NCBI GenBank assembly: GCA_949775045.1
Contig: OX459098.1
Span: 1,429,586-1,493,585, forward strand
From: Metridium senile
Lineage: Eukaryota; Cnidaria; Anthozoa; Actiniaria; Metridiidae
DNA length: 64,000 nt
Reading direction: 5' to 3'
Of this stretch, positions 54,944-64,000 are shown in pieces; the first letter of the stretch is position 1; every line of letters starts with the position of its first letter. The position numbers were made by a program, and so were the translations under genes. Below the pieces are notes generated by a model, which ran no database searches, was not told where the DNA came from, and saw only the letters and a list, made by a program, of their open reading frames with translations.

Positions 54944-55867
54944 CATCGGAAAACATATCTCCGTGATTGTGAACATTTGATATTTGCAAGTAGAAACCCG
55001 CTTTTAAAAACAATTAAACATCCAGAGAAGCCTTTCACAGCACAATATGATTATATATACTCAGACGACTTATAACCGGCGACAAAATAATATACACCTA
55101 ATCCAAAAATCGTTGTCTGGTCCGCCGCACAGTCCTCGCGCCAAGACTGTGAAAGATTTTGGTTATATCTAATCAGTAACTAATTTATTTGCATGTTCAC
55201 ACTCTAGAGTGGTACTTTTTTCAACGAAATAGTGTTGTGCCTACTTTTATTTTCTTGTTTTATCACTCTCATCAAAATATTCACTGTGTTTTCCTTCACG
55301 GTCTTGGCGCGAGGACTGTGCGGCGGACCCGACAACGTTTTTTGGATTAGGTGTATATCATTCAAAAAGTTCTCGAGGCTCTACTGTCCGCACGATTTTG
55401 AGTGAGAGTCTTATAAGAGAATGACCGAGAGATTACAGCGATAACAATCAGAAATCTTGAAAAGTACGGTGGTTTTTTTTCCACGCATAGTCATGTATTA
55501 CACACCAAAATGTCCGTAAAAGAATGGTGTTTTCGAATCCATGGCTACTTTTTTGAAAGGGTTTGTTTAATTTTAAATATAGCCCATATTGTAACTTGAC
55601 ATGAGAATAGTCGCACAATCTCTCTTGTAAAAGTAATCAAACCGTTAACTTTCAACCCCCAAAAGTACGTGTACTTTTTGAACGGAAAGTAGATCAAAAT
55701 CATTTGATAAGGTCAACAAAAGATTGAGGTAGCTGTATCCATAGCTACTTTTTTTACTTTTCTGCAAATATTTTGAGAAAAGATCGAAAAAACACGATTT
55801 TGTGGCCTTATTTCTACTATTTTGACTAGGCGTATTGAAGCGTGACGTATAGCGTCTTTTCCGATGT
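54944..55867. mobile_element. Dispersed element with CATCGGAAAA ends, copy 2
   Basis: Near-identical to 26701..27352, carrying a 261-bp MITE insertion (55094..55354) and a small deletion near the right end. Ends with TTTTCCGATGT. Confidence 0.85.
55094..55354. mobile_element. MITE with ACACCTAATCC ends, absent from the paralogous copy
   Basis: ACACCTAATCCAAAAATCGT and the inverse GTTTTTTGGATTAGGTGT, with inner arms GCGGCGGACC / GGTCCGCCGC and AGTCCTCGCGCCAAGAC. At 26840 the same sequence reads through without it, an empty-site control. Flanks are AT-only, so the duplication length (2 or 4 bp) is unclear. Confidence 0.92.
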
Positions 55868-56145
55868 ATACATTTTTACATTTTTTCTTTCTATATTCGT
55901 TTGTATGTTTGTATGAGTGCTTCTATTATATATGTTTTATAGAATATAGAAATTGAGCATGGAGGCTAAATAAACTGGGAAGTTATCGAGTTAGCCTCCA
56001 TGTTGTTAGCCTCCATGAGTTAGCCATATGTTGCTAGGTTACTGAAGCGCATGTGCAAAAAAGAGGACGTTGGTATGGTGTTAAAAGGAACAAAGCCTAT
56101 CCAGCAGCAAATACAACATATATAACAATCTATGGGAGCTCCCCC

Positions 56146-56245
56146 CAACCTCGTTCCCAGGGCCCTCTCCCTTCGCTTTTGGGTGGGGCGGGACATTTCC
56201 CGCCCCACCCAAAAGCGAAGGAAGAGGGCCCTGGGAACGAGGTTG
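56146..56245. mobile_element. 100-bp perfect foldback with 9-bp target duplication
   Basis: Left arm CAACCTCGTTCCCAGGGCCC and right arm GGGCCCTGGGAACGAGGTTG are inverse to the middle (GGGCGGGACATTTCCCGCCC). AGCTCCCCC lies at 56137..56145 and 56246..56254. The 9-bp duplication fits Mutator-like elements. Confidence 0.92.
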
Positions 56246-56259
56246 AGCTCCCCCTGCAT

Positions 56260-57145
56260 CTCAAACTCACGAATAATTAATAAGAAATTTACACTGGGAA
56301 ACCATAACTGTGACAAGTGTTGTAAATCTTGTCATAAAACTCATGAGTGAATACTGAGAAATTTACAAGAAAAAATCATAACTTTGACCAGTTTTGTAAA
56401 TCTTCATACAATTACAAATGTTATTTATACTGATTTGCATAAGTTTGAAGTTAAAATTTCTCGACAAATTTTCCGTTTTCTGTTTGTGATTATGTCTGCC
56501 GATAGTGATACAACATATGTTGTAAACATTACACAAACCGTGCTACGCAAAACATAATTCCATGAAAGAGGAACAAGATCGTGGTTCAGATACTATTGAT
56601 AGAGCATCTTGATATAACGGAAGAGATAACATCAGACAACAACTATCAGATCGCTCTTTTTACATTATACAATCCACCCAAAAGGACATACACTTAAAGA
56701 AATGTCACGTGACACCACATTAGTTCGCTCTAAATCATTGACGGATCCAGGGGGAGGTCCAACGGCTACATAGAACCCCCATTTGTAACGACAATACACT
56801 GTCAGTAATCTCTTTGCTCTGCTCTTGGGCTACCTTTGGCTACTCTCGCCCCAGTCTTCTATGTGAGAAGCCCCGTTTTTAAAATCCTTGATCTGCCACT
56901 TTGAATGCTTGGTATATAAGCATTCGTGAATAAAGATTTTTTCAAATCTTATTCCCTGAGTAATGATACTTATCCTACATGTTTGAAAAAATGAAAGTTC
57001 AAAAACAAATATATACAGAACTGCGTGTGACGTCTTGAAATTGTCATCTCTACTTAATTACGTGGGCAGCGATAATGACATTTACTGTCTTACCTTTACC
57101 TATTGCATAGTAATCATTGGTGTGCTCTTACGAAATAATAACTCT
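56260..57145. other. Stretch with no recognised feature
   Basis: GAAATTTACA and CATAACT phrases recur loosely near 56285 and 56365. No gene recognised. Confidence 0.5.
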
Positions 57146-57152
57146 TTCAGTG

Positions 57153-57360
57153 CGAATCAAAAAACCGTGGGCACCTAGAAATATTTAAAAAATCGTTTAT
57201 TATTCGTTGAACAACTCAGAAACAACTATATCACCGCAAGAAGTTTGACTGATTTGTAGTATAATAAACTTTTTGTAGTTAGATAGAGTTGTTAGTGAGT
57301 TGTTCATCGAACAATAAACGATTTCTAAAATATTTATTGGTGCCCACGGTTTTTCGATTC
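57153..57360. mobile_element. MITE with GAATCAAAAAACCGTGGGCA ends
   Basis: Left GAATCAAAAAACCGTGGGCA; right TGCCCACGGTTTTTCGATTC. Inner arms AATCGTTTATTATTCGTTGA / GTTCATCGAACAATAAACG. 208 bp. Confidence 0.85.
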
Positions 57361-57437
57361 CGGCGCAATGTAAAAGGACCACCAGTTATTCAGATAATCG
57401 TTGAGAATTTGTAGAATACAACAATAATCTTTGCCAC

Positions 57438-57476
57438 TCTTCTGATGATGTCGGTGCCCGACGAAAGCTAAAGATT
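57438..57476 (+). ncRNA. Hammerhead-ribozyme-like motif with full core
   Basis: CTGATGA (57442..57448), one spacer base, stem II GTCGG/CCGAC with loop TGC (57450..57462), GAAA (57463..57466), palindromic AGCT (57466..57469), then A as H17 at 57470. Stem I pairs TCTT (57438..57441) with AAGA (57471..57474); an alternative 7-bp pairing AATCTTT/AAAGATT is also possible. All conserved core residues of the hammerhead family are present. The very short stem III would need dimer pairing, as proposed for retroelement hammerheads. LINE RT remains start about 70 bp downstream. Confidence 0.62.
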
Positions 57477-57699
57477 TTTACAGTAGTATATGACCTTAAA
57501 TATACTCTTACAACAATAATTACTCTAACAATCAAATTGTTAAATGCGGTGTACCTCAAGGAAGCATACTAGGGCCGCTAATCTTTATCCTATAATACAC
57601 ATCAATGCATATAGCAGATTTCTCTTGAAAGAGTCTCATGAAAGTTATATTTTTTGGTGATGACACTAATGTGACAGTCTTTTAATTTACTCAATCCAA

Positions 57700-57955
57700 A
57701 ACTAAAGATGTTTTAGTAGATATTCTAGAAAAGATTTCCACTTAGCTCATAGCTAACGAGCTCACTCTTAACATCAAGAAAACCAATTATAAGATGTTTT
57801 AGTATAGATATTCTGAACTAGACAATACTTCCACTTTGCTCACAGTCATAACGAGCTCACTATTAACATAAAAAAAAAACAATTATAAGATATTTTAGTA
57901 GATATTCTGAACTAGACAATACTTCCACTTAGCTCATAGTCATAACGAACTCACA
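57700..57955. repeat. Triplicated ~115-bp segment inside the LINE pseudogene
   Basis: GATGTTTTAGTA(GA)TATTCT, TTCCACTT(A/T)GCTCA and CATAACGAGCTCACT recur three times before the MITE. Confidence 0.85.
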
Positions 57956-57956
57956 C

Positions 57957-58175
57957 TTTCAGCGCGACGCGGGCTACCGTTTCCACTGAGCAAGATTTTT
58001 GACGTATCTTTTACACTTTGTTTTGGCTTCGGCGACTTTTTATCAACCAATGGCCTCCAGGAAAGCGTGATGGACATCACTGATTAGTTAAAACTCCCCG
58101 AAAAGTGTTAAAATAGTGTCAAGATTTTGTAAGAAATCTTGCTAAGTGGAAACGGTAGCGCGCGTCGCGCTGTAA
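57957..58175. mobile_element. MITE with TTACAGCGCGACGC end, family member 2
   Basis: Left CAGCGCGACGCGGGCTACCG and right CGGTAGCGCGCGTCGCGCTG, inner arms TTTCCACTGAGCAAGATTT / AATCTTGCTAAGTGGAAA. Interrupts the LINE RT frame. The terminal motif equals that of 31569..31862. Confidence 0.88.
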
Positions 58176-58364
58176 CAAGAAAACCAATTACACTGACCAA
58201 ATTGTTAAAATCAATAGCAAATTTAAACTTCTTGATCATAAGCAAAGTACTACATGTGTTTCTTGGTGTTATCGTGGATGATCAACTAACTTGGTAAGAC
58301 CACATTAGTCAGTATCCAGTATGGCAGAAAAAATCTGTTCTATTTGACAAATGGCGCATTTTAA

Positions 58365-59285
58365 CTGACTAAGCCTCGATTTATTGTCAAGATATTCGCA
58401 AATCCCAAGCAAAGCACGACAAAATGTTATCGCTTAATAATAGGGAACCCATTTGCATCTACTCTAAATCGAGGCTATCCCTGTTGAAATCTGCCTTTTC
58501 TCAAATCGCACAACGGTCGTTGATAACGTGAAAGTGGTGCATGTAATATCCCAATCTCAATACTTGTTATCTCAGTCCTCACTTTTTAAGCTCTACTACT
58601 CCTTAGCTTATCTTTATAGAATATTTGACTTTTAAATCGCGCGCTCTAATTGTCTGAAAAGCTTTCTCTATATTTCAACAGTGCACGGAGTGTCCATTTG
58701 TAATTTCATTTTAACTACTGAATATTTTATAAATGAAATAGAAAACTCGACAGCAGTGTTGTGTTGAGTTATAGAGCACTTGAGATATTTTAAGAAGACT
58801 TGAGAAGCTTTCCTCATTGCTCCTCACTTTTTAATTAAGTTCTACTACTGGGAATCAGTGTACACCTATTTTGGGCTTCCTGTGGCAGGAGAAAAGATGG
58901 GGGAGGGGGTGAGGGAGAGAGAATAACACAAGGAGATATTGGACTTTGGTGTACTCTTCTTTAAGTTTTTATGAACCTATGAGGAACTGAAAACTCTGGG
59001 AGTGTTTTTATTAAATGTTTGCTTTTTAATGACAATCGGTGCAACCTTTTTATAGGAATTCTACTAGGTTCGCGGTCACAGGATCGAGTCGCATGACAAT
59101 TAATTACACACTATGAATCTACTCTTATAGTAAACAAACTTAGCAAGATCTTACTTAAGTAATGTTTACTGATGTAGTAGAATCATTTGTAACATAGTCT
59201 ACGATATCACTCTGCTTTTAATGAAATATTTTACTAATTCTTACAATTTACAACATAAACGTGATATTATTAAAAGCTCATTAGC
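58365..59285. other. Stretch with no recognised gene
   Basis: May include LINE 3' remnants just after 58360. TCAATACTTGTTATCTCAGTC and CTCACTTTTTAA phrases recur. No gene recognised. Confidence 0.45.
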
Positions 59286-59392
59286 ACTATGAATGATAGG
59301 ACGAAGAAAATGAGTACATCTCCAAGTTCAAATAAAATTGCTTCTTTAGTCCAGTACAGAATTAATACAATAAAAATAGTTACTATGTTTAC

Positions 59393-59672
59393 CACAAGAA
59401 GTCCTTTTATTGGTAAGAAACTGTTTTCTTTCGAGCTCAGTGTAGTCGCCTGTCAGCTTTTTCAAATACAGCAGACCTTGTCGATTTAATTCCTTCGAGG
59501 TTATCCTGTCAATATTCTGATTCAATTCTTCATCTTTTTTGCTCTTCTGTCCATTAAAGTCATCGTGTTCTGTATTTGTCATGTTATTTGGCAGTTGAGT
59601 CACATTTTCAATACGTTTTATAGTCAGCATTCGATAGCTCGTATGATGGGTATCATTCTCAGAATTTCCCAT
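59393..59672 (-). CDS. Unrecognised ORF with strong Kozak start, possible first exon
   Basis: The ATG at 59672 sits in ATACCATGGG, a strong initiation context. The frame stays open for 108 codons to 59346; a donor-like G|GTAAAC would end an exon at 59393 (after about 93 codons, ...NKRTSC). It is polar and charged (GQKSKKDEELNQN; LKKLTGDYTELERKQ), with no membrane segment and no recognised domain. Codon use looks more coding-like than the frames around it. No downstream exon identified. Confidence 0.35.
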
Positions 59673-60200
59673 GGTATATTCCTATACTGATTCCTTTGAA
59701 TTCGCGAAACGACCCATTCCGAAATATACGCTTGAAACCATCTTTTAGTAGGATCTATTGCGAATAGCGTGTGAATTTGTGTGAAGATCTAGCGTTTGAA
59801 ATACTTCTCTAGCCATTTTGATCCATTTTAAAACATTACGTAATGCTATCACAGCGCACGTGCTTGCCGATTTGTGATTGGTTAAAAGTTCGACACTGAC
59901 GAAGAACCACGAAACTCGTTGCATTTTATACCTCGCTTGCTGACGCAGCGAGTAATTATCTATATATCAATTATGGAATGTAAAATAATGGTTTGGACAA
60001 CTGAAAATGTATTTATGTAAGAATCATCAATTCGCAAACAACCATGTGAGCCAATCACAAATTAAAGCGACTTGATCCTCAAAGGAATCCGATGTCCGGT
60101 TTATAAGTCAAAACACCAGTCAGTCTATCCATTGATACAGTAGCAGGTGAAACGTCGCAGTCATATCATACGACAGTCGTGTGACAAACGATGAGATATA

Positions 60201-60440
60201 CAGTCAATTCAAAAAACATTGTCGTCAATAAGGCTTCAAGTCTACGTGACTAGACCGAAAGGTAGCATGGGTAGAAATCACCGAAGCGACGAATTATTCA
60301 TAATTAGTTGATTGAGTGCGCGTGGTATTGCATTAGATACTGTGTGTATTTATCCGCTTCGGTGATTTCTACCCATGCTGCCTTTCGGTCTAGTCGCGTT
60401 GACTTGAAGCCTATTGACGACAATGTTTTTGAATTGACTG
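60201..60440. mobile_element. MITE with TA|CAGTCAATTC ends (Tc1/mariner-type)
   Basis: CAGTCAATTCAAAAAACATT to AATGTTTTTGAATTGACTG, TA on each side, arms of about 95 bp with only a few mismatches (inner AGACCGAAAGGTAGCATGGG). 240 bp. Confidence 0.92.
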
Positions 60441-60461
60441 TATGCCTAGGCCTTTTAATCA

Positions 60462-60572
60462 AACGTCAGTAAAGTTAAGTCAACATTTTTTACGGTGTTA
60501 CAAATTTCATTCTATTAACTATCGTTTATAACAAACACCGACGCGGCCTATACTAGTTTACTCGCTAGTTTA
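60462..60572. repeat. Single 95-bp satellite unit with truncated ribozyme junction
   Basis: AAACGTCAGTAAAGTTAAGT, then TACGGTGTTACAAATTTCAT and TATACTAGTTTACTCGCTAG, the arrangement seen at 25914. Only the 3' end of the hammerhead-like motif remains. Confidence 0.82.
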
Positions 60573-60618
60573 ATTTCCCTTTATATGCCAGTAGATGTGG
60601 TGATATCCATTAAAAAAA

Positions 60619-60660
60619 GCAAGGCAAGCTTTCAGGCGACTAGTCCATCATCAGCCGGTA
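60619..60660 (-). ncRNA. Weak hammerhead-like motif
   Basis: On the - strand CTGATGA, GGACTAGTCGCC and GAAAGCTT occur in hammerhead order. However, stem II pairs poorly and stem I starts with a G-G mismatch. Probably a decayed copy. Confidence 0.3.
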
Positions 60661-60904
60661 AACAATGTTTAGCCGTTACCGCTGCGTTACGCGTATGTAA
60701 AGAGCGCATGTGCGAATACATTCACACATTGTGTACCCTGTTGATGGGCGAGTAGCCATAAAGCTTGTTTTTAATAAAATTATTCCAGGTTGATGAAACG
60801 TTCAATTTGTTAAAATGAATATTCTCTATTTAATTTGATTTTAGTTCATTCATTATTGCTAGTTTCTTTACGAATCACTAGAAATACACAGCAGCGGTTG
60901 TTGC

Positions 60905-61310
60905 TCTACAACATTCTACTAAGCAGTTGAAATTACACGGTCGTGAAATAAGTTGATATTATTAGAACAGTTAATGATTTCTTGGGGGAGATTGTTCCAG
61001 TTTACTATGGTACGTGGTAGAAAGCTAAATTTAAATATATTTGTACGCGCTGAAATAGTAATAATTAAAGTGTTTGCTGTGCATATGTCTTGTCGATCTA
61101 GATGGTTCTTTAATCAGTTCCATCAATGAGAGGGCGTCAGGGTTGCTCAAAGCTTTGTTAAACAGGTTCAGCCTGTCGATTTTCCTACGTTGTTGCAAGG
61201 TTTTCCATCCAAGTTTCTCAGGCATCTTTGTGATAGATCCAGGCTCGTAATTGTAGTAGTCAGATAGGACGAATCGTGCGAATATTAATTTTCCGTTCAA
61301 CATGTGACAT
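60905..61310 (-). pseudogene. LINE RT C-terminal fragment
   Basis: On the - strand: GWKTLQQRRKIDRLNLFNKA, then after a one-base shift FSFLPRTIVNWNNLPQEII and a stop at about 60905. These match the LGW.tLeqRR..rL..fyK and FfPRtirdWNsLP blocks of CR1/L2-type LINE polyproteins. Confidence 0.8.
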
Positions 61311-61459
61311 CACTGTACTGTTTATGTGAAAGTATAGACTACAGCTTGTGAAGGTAACTACTTGGTGAAGGCAGTCACATATATAATGGCTATTTAATAT
61401 TATATAGGGTCCTGATACTTTAAAATCATCTACATCACTCTCGTCATTCAAATCTAATT

Positions 61460-61700
61460 ATTTAAACATGTCTTTCAAAAAGCTTGAAAACATGAAACAT
61501 CTTAGGTCGTTTTTTGTTTTTTTAATTTAAAAATTTTAAAACTGCATTTAGATAGTTTTATATTTTTATCATTTTAATTTACTTGTTTATATTTCTTATT
61601 TAAATTTTATGTATGTATGTATGTATATATGTAGGGCCTAGATGAAAATTACTTGTGTAATTCTAGTTACCCTATTGAGATAAAGTGCTTTATTATTAGT
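61460..61700. other. AT-rich stretch, possible LINE 3' UTR
   Basis: GTATGTATGTATGTATATAT and TTACCCTATTGAGATAAAG resemble LINE tail and 3' UTR phrases, but orientation and family are not secured. Confidence 0.35.
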
Positions 61701-61704
61701 GTGC

Positions 61705-61845
61705 AAAGTGTACAACATAAATACCACTAAATACTGCTAAATTATGCAAATTCTTTTGTTCTCTATTGTTTAATCAACACTATTTAGTGGTAAATAGTGC
61801 AAACTATTGCACACTTTTAGTGTTTGTACTCTAGTCATTATATGG
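61705..61845. mobile_element. MITE with AGTGTGCAA-type ends, copy 2
   Basis: TGTGCAAAGTGTACAACA, ATACCACTAAATACTG and the inverse TAGTGGTAAATAGTGC, TTGCACACTTTTAG around AATTCTTTTGTTCTCTATTG. Inverted relative of 52255..52380. Confidence 0.78.
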
Positions 61846-61974
61846 AACTTGTATGGAACATAACTTATTGAGGACCATTTAGTAAAAATGCCCAAAGCTA
61901 GAGCTGGGTTCTATAATGCAAGAGGTGGTACCATAATGTCATTTTGTCTGAGTAATAGTCACGTACTGAATGAA

Positions 61975-62200
61975 TTCATTTCTTTTCTTTTCTTTTCTTT
62001 TCTTTATTCTCGTATCTTATCTTCTTTTCTTTTCCTTTCTATTCTCTTCTCCATTTCATTTCTTTTTTTCTTTTCTGTTCTTTTTTGTTACAGTCTTTTC
62101 CTTTTTTTTATTTGTTCTTTCTTTCTTTCTTACCTTTTCTTTTCCATTCTTCCTTTCTTTTTTTTTTCTTTTCTTTTTAATTTCTTTCTTTAATGTCATT
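61975..62200. repeat. TTTCTTTTC polypyrimidine tract
   Basis: Low-complexity T/C strand over more than 200 bp. The Phe/Ser/Leu-rich frames are artefacts. Confidence 0.93.
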
Positions 62201-62204
62201 TTGT

Positions 62205-62585
62205 CAATTTTTACACATTTTTTGAAGGGCATGTAAACTGGAATATACCATTATCAAGCGTTCTGATTGGACAGACCATATATACCGATGAATGAATCGT
62301 TTAAACGTTGTATAAGATCGAGAACGATCCATTGATAATTAACTTGACTTTGATAAGAGCGACAGACAGTTTACCGTCTAGCGGCAAAACGCAGCCAATG
62401 TGATAAGTACGACGGGATATAAATACGGTTATCTATACAGGTATTAAGGAATAGATCGTAGATCAGACAATCAGTTTCTTAAAATTGTCATTTTCTATTT
62501 GTAGTGCCATACGAGCAGACTTACCATATTTGGTAATCTGAAAAGACTACGAAGAAGAGGCAGTTCAAGACGAAAGATCATTCTC
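62205..62585. other. Stretch with no recognised feature
   Basis: No gene recognised. Confidence 0.5.
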
Positions 62586-62589
62586 AAAA

Positions 62590-62680
62590 CGGTATGTTAA
62601 ACCAGTGTGGGCTGTATCGATGTTTCTAAGAAAACAATTGGAGTAAAAATGTACGATAACTAGCGGTTAATTACCAAATA
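62590..62680. repeat. 70-bp satellite, single unit
   Basis: ACCAGTGTGGGCTGTATCGA and GGAGTAAAAATGTACGATAA match the array at 43735. Confidence 0.85.
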
Positions 62681-62691
62681 ACTAAGGCTCA

Positions 62692-62822
62692 GCCGTGGTT
62701 TATACTCTGATAACTGCACGATGGACAGTTGAAAACACGAGAAAATGTCAAAAAGCACGAGCTGAAAGCGAGTGCTTTTTGATCATTTTCGAGTGTTTTC
62801 AACTGTCCAGAGTGTTGAATGT
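62692..62822. mobile_element. Foldback element with GGACAGTTGAAAACACGA arms
   Basis: GGACAGTTGAAAACACGAGA, then CAAAAAGCAC; inverse GTGCTTTTTGATCATTTTCG and GTGTTTTCAACTGTCC. The outer phrase GTGGTTTATACTCTGATAA recurs at 63783. Confidence 0.82.
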
Positions 62823-62829
62823 TGTCTTG

Positions 62830-63780
62830 CAAAAATCTATTTTGTTCTTGCAAATTTTCGCTTTGATGCAATCGCGATATAACGCTAGTTTTGATTGGCT
62901 CAAGAATAGTAAAACTCTTCTCTGATTGGTCAAAAATGTGACAGCCAACATTCAAGTAGCTTTTTTCAATGCCAAGAACGGAAAGCTGAAAATTTTACAA
63001 TCTTTGAAATCTCTGTCAGTTTTAGATTTAAATCCGTTCTAAAGCTCAAAACCTAAATATTTAAACTGTTAAAGGAATCAATCTTGTTTACAAAAGCCAA
63101 AGCTTCATCCGTTGAGAGAAGAGAAGCGAAAAGACAGCGACAAGAGAAACAAAACAGCCATCGAAAGATCGACAAACTTACCGTGGAAAAAAAAAACACA
63201 AAATGGAGTTAGAAAACAGGGTAACGAAGACAAACTGTCACAGTTAAACTCAAGAACCTGCTCCTCTACTAAGGAATAGCTACAAAGCTACTCTCAATAG
63301 CTACTCTGTTTGTTTTTTTTTTACTATCAAAATGACATGAAATGAGGCAACCGAGGCCGTTACAACTAGCGAAGATTTACGGTAGGATTAATATGAAGTT
63401 ATTTTATGACAAAAAGAAAATAATTTAGCCACAAAAAGACATTTATCAAAAATAATCAACTCGAAAATGTATTTTCTATGAACTGTTTTTTGATTTGCCG
63501 TTCTTACTTGAAAAATTAACATTTTTAATTTGTCAGTCATAACCTGAACATTTGAAAGCAAATCTTGAAAAGGTTAGATATTTTTGTCTATTATTTGAAG
63601 TTCATGTGAGTTTCTGAATTATCTAGAAATCATATTTACTTGAAATCATTATTCGTGTAAGAATATAATAGCAAAGTCATGAATTAAATCGATGTTTTCG
63701 TCTCAAAAACGTCTCGTCTTTAATTTGCTTTTCTCTCTCGAACTTCGGTAAGTTTTCTTGCAAAGTCACTGACAAGAGAA
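62830..63780. other. Stretch with no recognised gene
   Basis: A-rich near 63180 and T-rich near 63310. GCTACTCT phrases recur near 63290. No gene recognised. Confidence 0.5.
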
Positions 63781-63844
63781 GCGTGGTTTATACTCTGATA
63801 AACCACGGTCTTTTAACCAATCATAGCGCGTGTTAGAATGTATC

Positions 63845-64000
63845 TATGTTATAAACTAGTGTGGACTGCGTCAGTGTTTCTAAGGAAACAATTGGAGTAA
63901 AAATGTACGATAACTAGCGTTTAAACTAGATGAGTGTTGGCTGCATCAATGTTTCTAAGAAAACAATTGGAATAAAAATGTACGATAACTATAGCGGTTA
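63845..64000. repeat. 70-bp satellite, running off the window end
   Basis: At least two units (TAAACTAGTGTGGACTGCGT, AGGAAACAATTGGAGTAAAA), same orientation as 43735..44440. Confidence 0.9.

Larger units (their letters stand above)
57520..58360 (+). pseudogene. LINE reverse transcriptase pseudogene (CR1/Jockey-like)
   Basis: Recognisable RT blocks in order: CGVPQGSILGPLIFIL (about 57546..57595), FGDDTNV (about 57651..57672, catalytic DD), ANELTLNIKKTNY (about 57750..57790) and FLGVIVDDQLTW (about 58260..58295). Stops and frameshifts throughout. One ~115-bp segment is triplicated (57700..57955), and a MITE interrupts the frame (57957..58175). Confidence 0.82.

Noticed and set aside
59890..59930. 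CTGACGA...GAAAC as another hammerhead
   Set aside because: Core-like boxes are present, but the 8 bases between them cannot form stem II and no stem I pairs.
61888..62236. Phe/Leu/Ser-rich ORFs that look like membrane proteins
   Set aside because: They translate a TTTCTTTT low-complexity tract in two frames.

Overview
The window is animal nuclear DNA: AT-rich, with introns, gene-poor and very rich in repeats. Rhodopsin-type receptors without introns, an NXPE/PC-esterase gene, several LINE remnants, a tRNA-derived SINE and many short foldback elements together suggest a cnidarian, most likely an anthozoan (sea anemone or coral relative). That assignment is inferred from gene content and remembered repeat styles, not from a search. 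Nothing looks prokaryotic, and I see no CRISPR array or operon.

Genes. Four protein genes are well supported, all on the + strand. (1) 1..686 is the 3' half of a class A GPCR cut by the window edge. (2) 2012..8079 is a six-exon NXPE-family gene whose spliced frame I could rebuild completely: 1632 bp, 543 aa, signal anchor, neurexophilin-like domain and PC-esterase domain with GDS and DxxH motifs. (3) 20260..21297 is a single-exon GPCR of 345 aa. (4) 36826..37764 is a single-exon GPCR of 312 aa. The receptors are paralogues from one local family. The two complete ones lack the usual extracellular Cys3.25 and have a very short second extracellular loop, as in melanocortin, cannabinoid and EDG-type receptors. 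Two further ORFs (59393..59672 - and 19934..20215 -) look coding-like but are unrecognised.

Layout. 1..1.2 kb: GPCR end and nested MITEs. 1.5..8.1 kb: NXPE gene, with introns full of a 95-bp satellite, foldbacks and microsatellite. 8.2..12.3 kb: a 54-bp satellite with an 874-bp higher-order duplication, ended by a perfect palindrome. 12.6..14.2 kb: a long-TIR element containing a LINE tail. 14.9..15.6 kb: four tandem palindromes. 15.8..16.2 kb: CAT microsatellite. 16.8..17.1 kb: SINE. 20..21.4 kb: second GPCR. 22.6..24 kb: pogo-like element with a nested MITE. 25.3..31.9 kb: mixed satellites and MITEs. 33..38.3 kb: an 84-bp minisatellite on both sides of the third GPCR. 39.8..41.2 kb: 66-bp array. 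42.5..53.6 kb: dispersed 70- and 76-bp satellites and MITEs. 53.9..54.9 kb: AGTAG microsatellite. 55..61.5 kb: MITEs and LINE pseudogenes. 61.9..64 kb: pyrimidine tract and 70-bp satellite.

Most interesting signal. Several dispersed repeats carry what reads as a hammerhead self-cleaving ribozyme: a CUGANGA-like box, a short stem II, GAAA, a palindromic ACGU or AGCU stem III, and a complementary stem I. The copy at 57438..57476 (+) has every core residue. The copies attached to the 95-bp satellite (3818..3859 - and 25887..25930 +) and the 76-bp arrays are diverged relatives in which stem II covaries. This suggests satellites built from ribozyme-bearing retroelement or retrozyme-like units.
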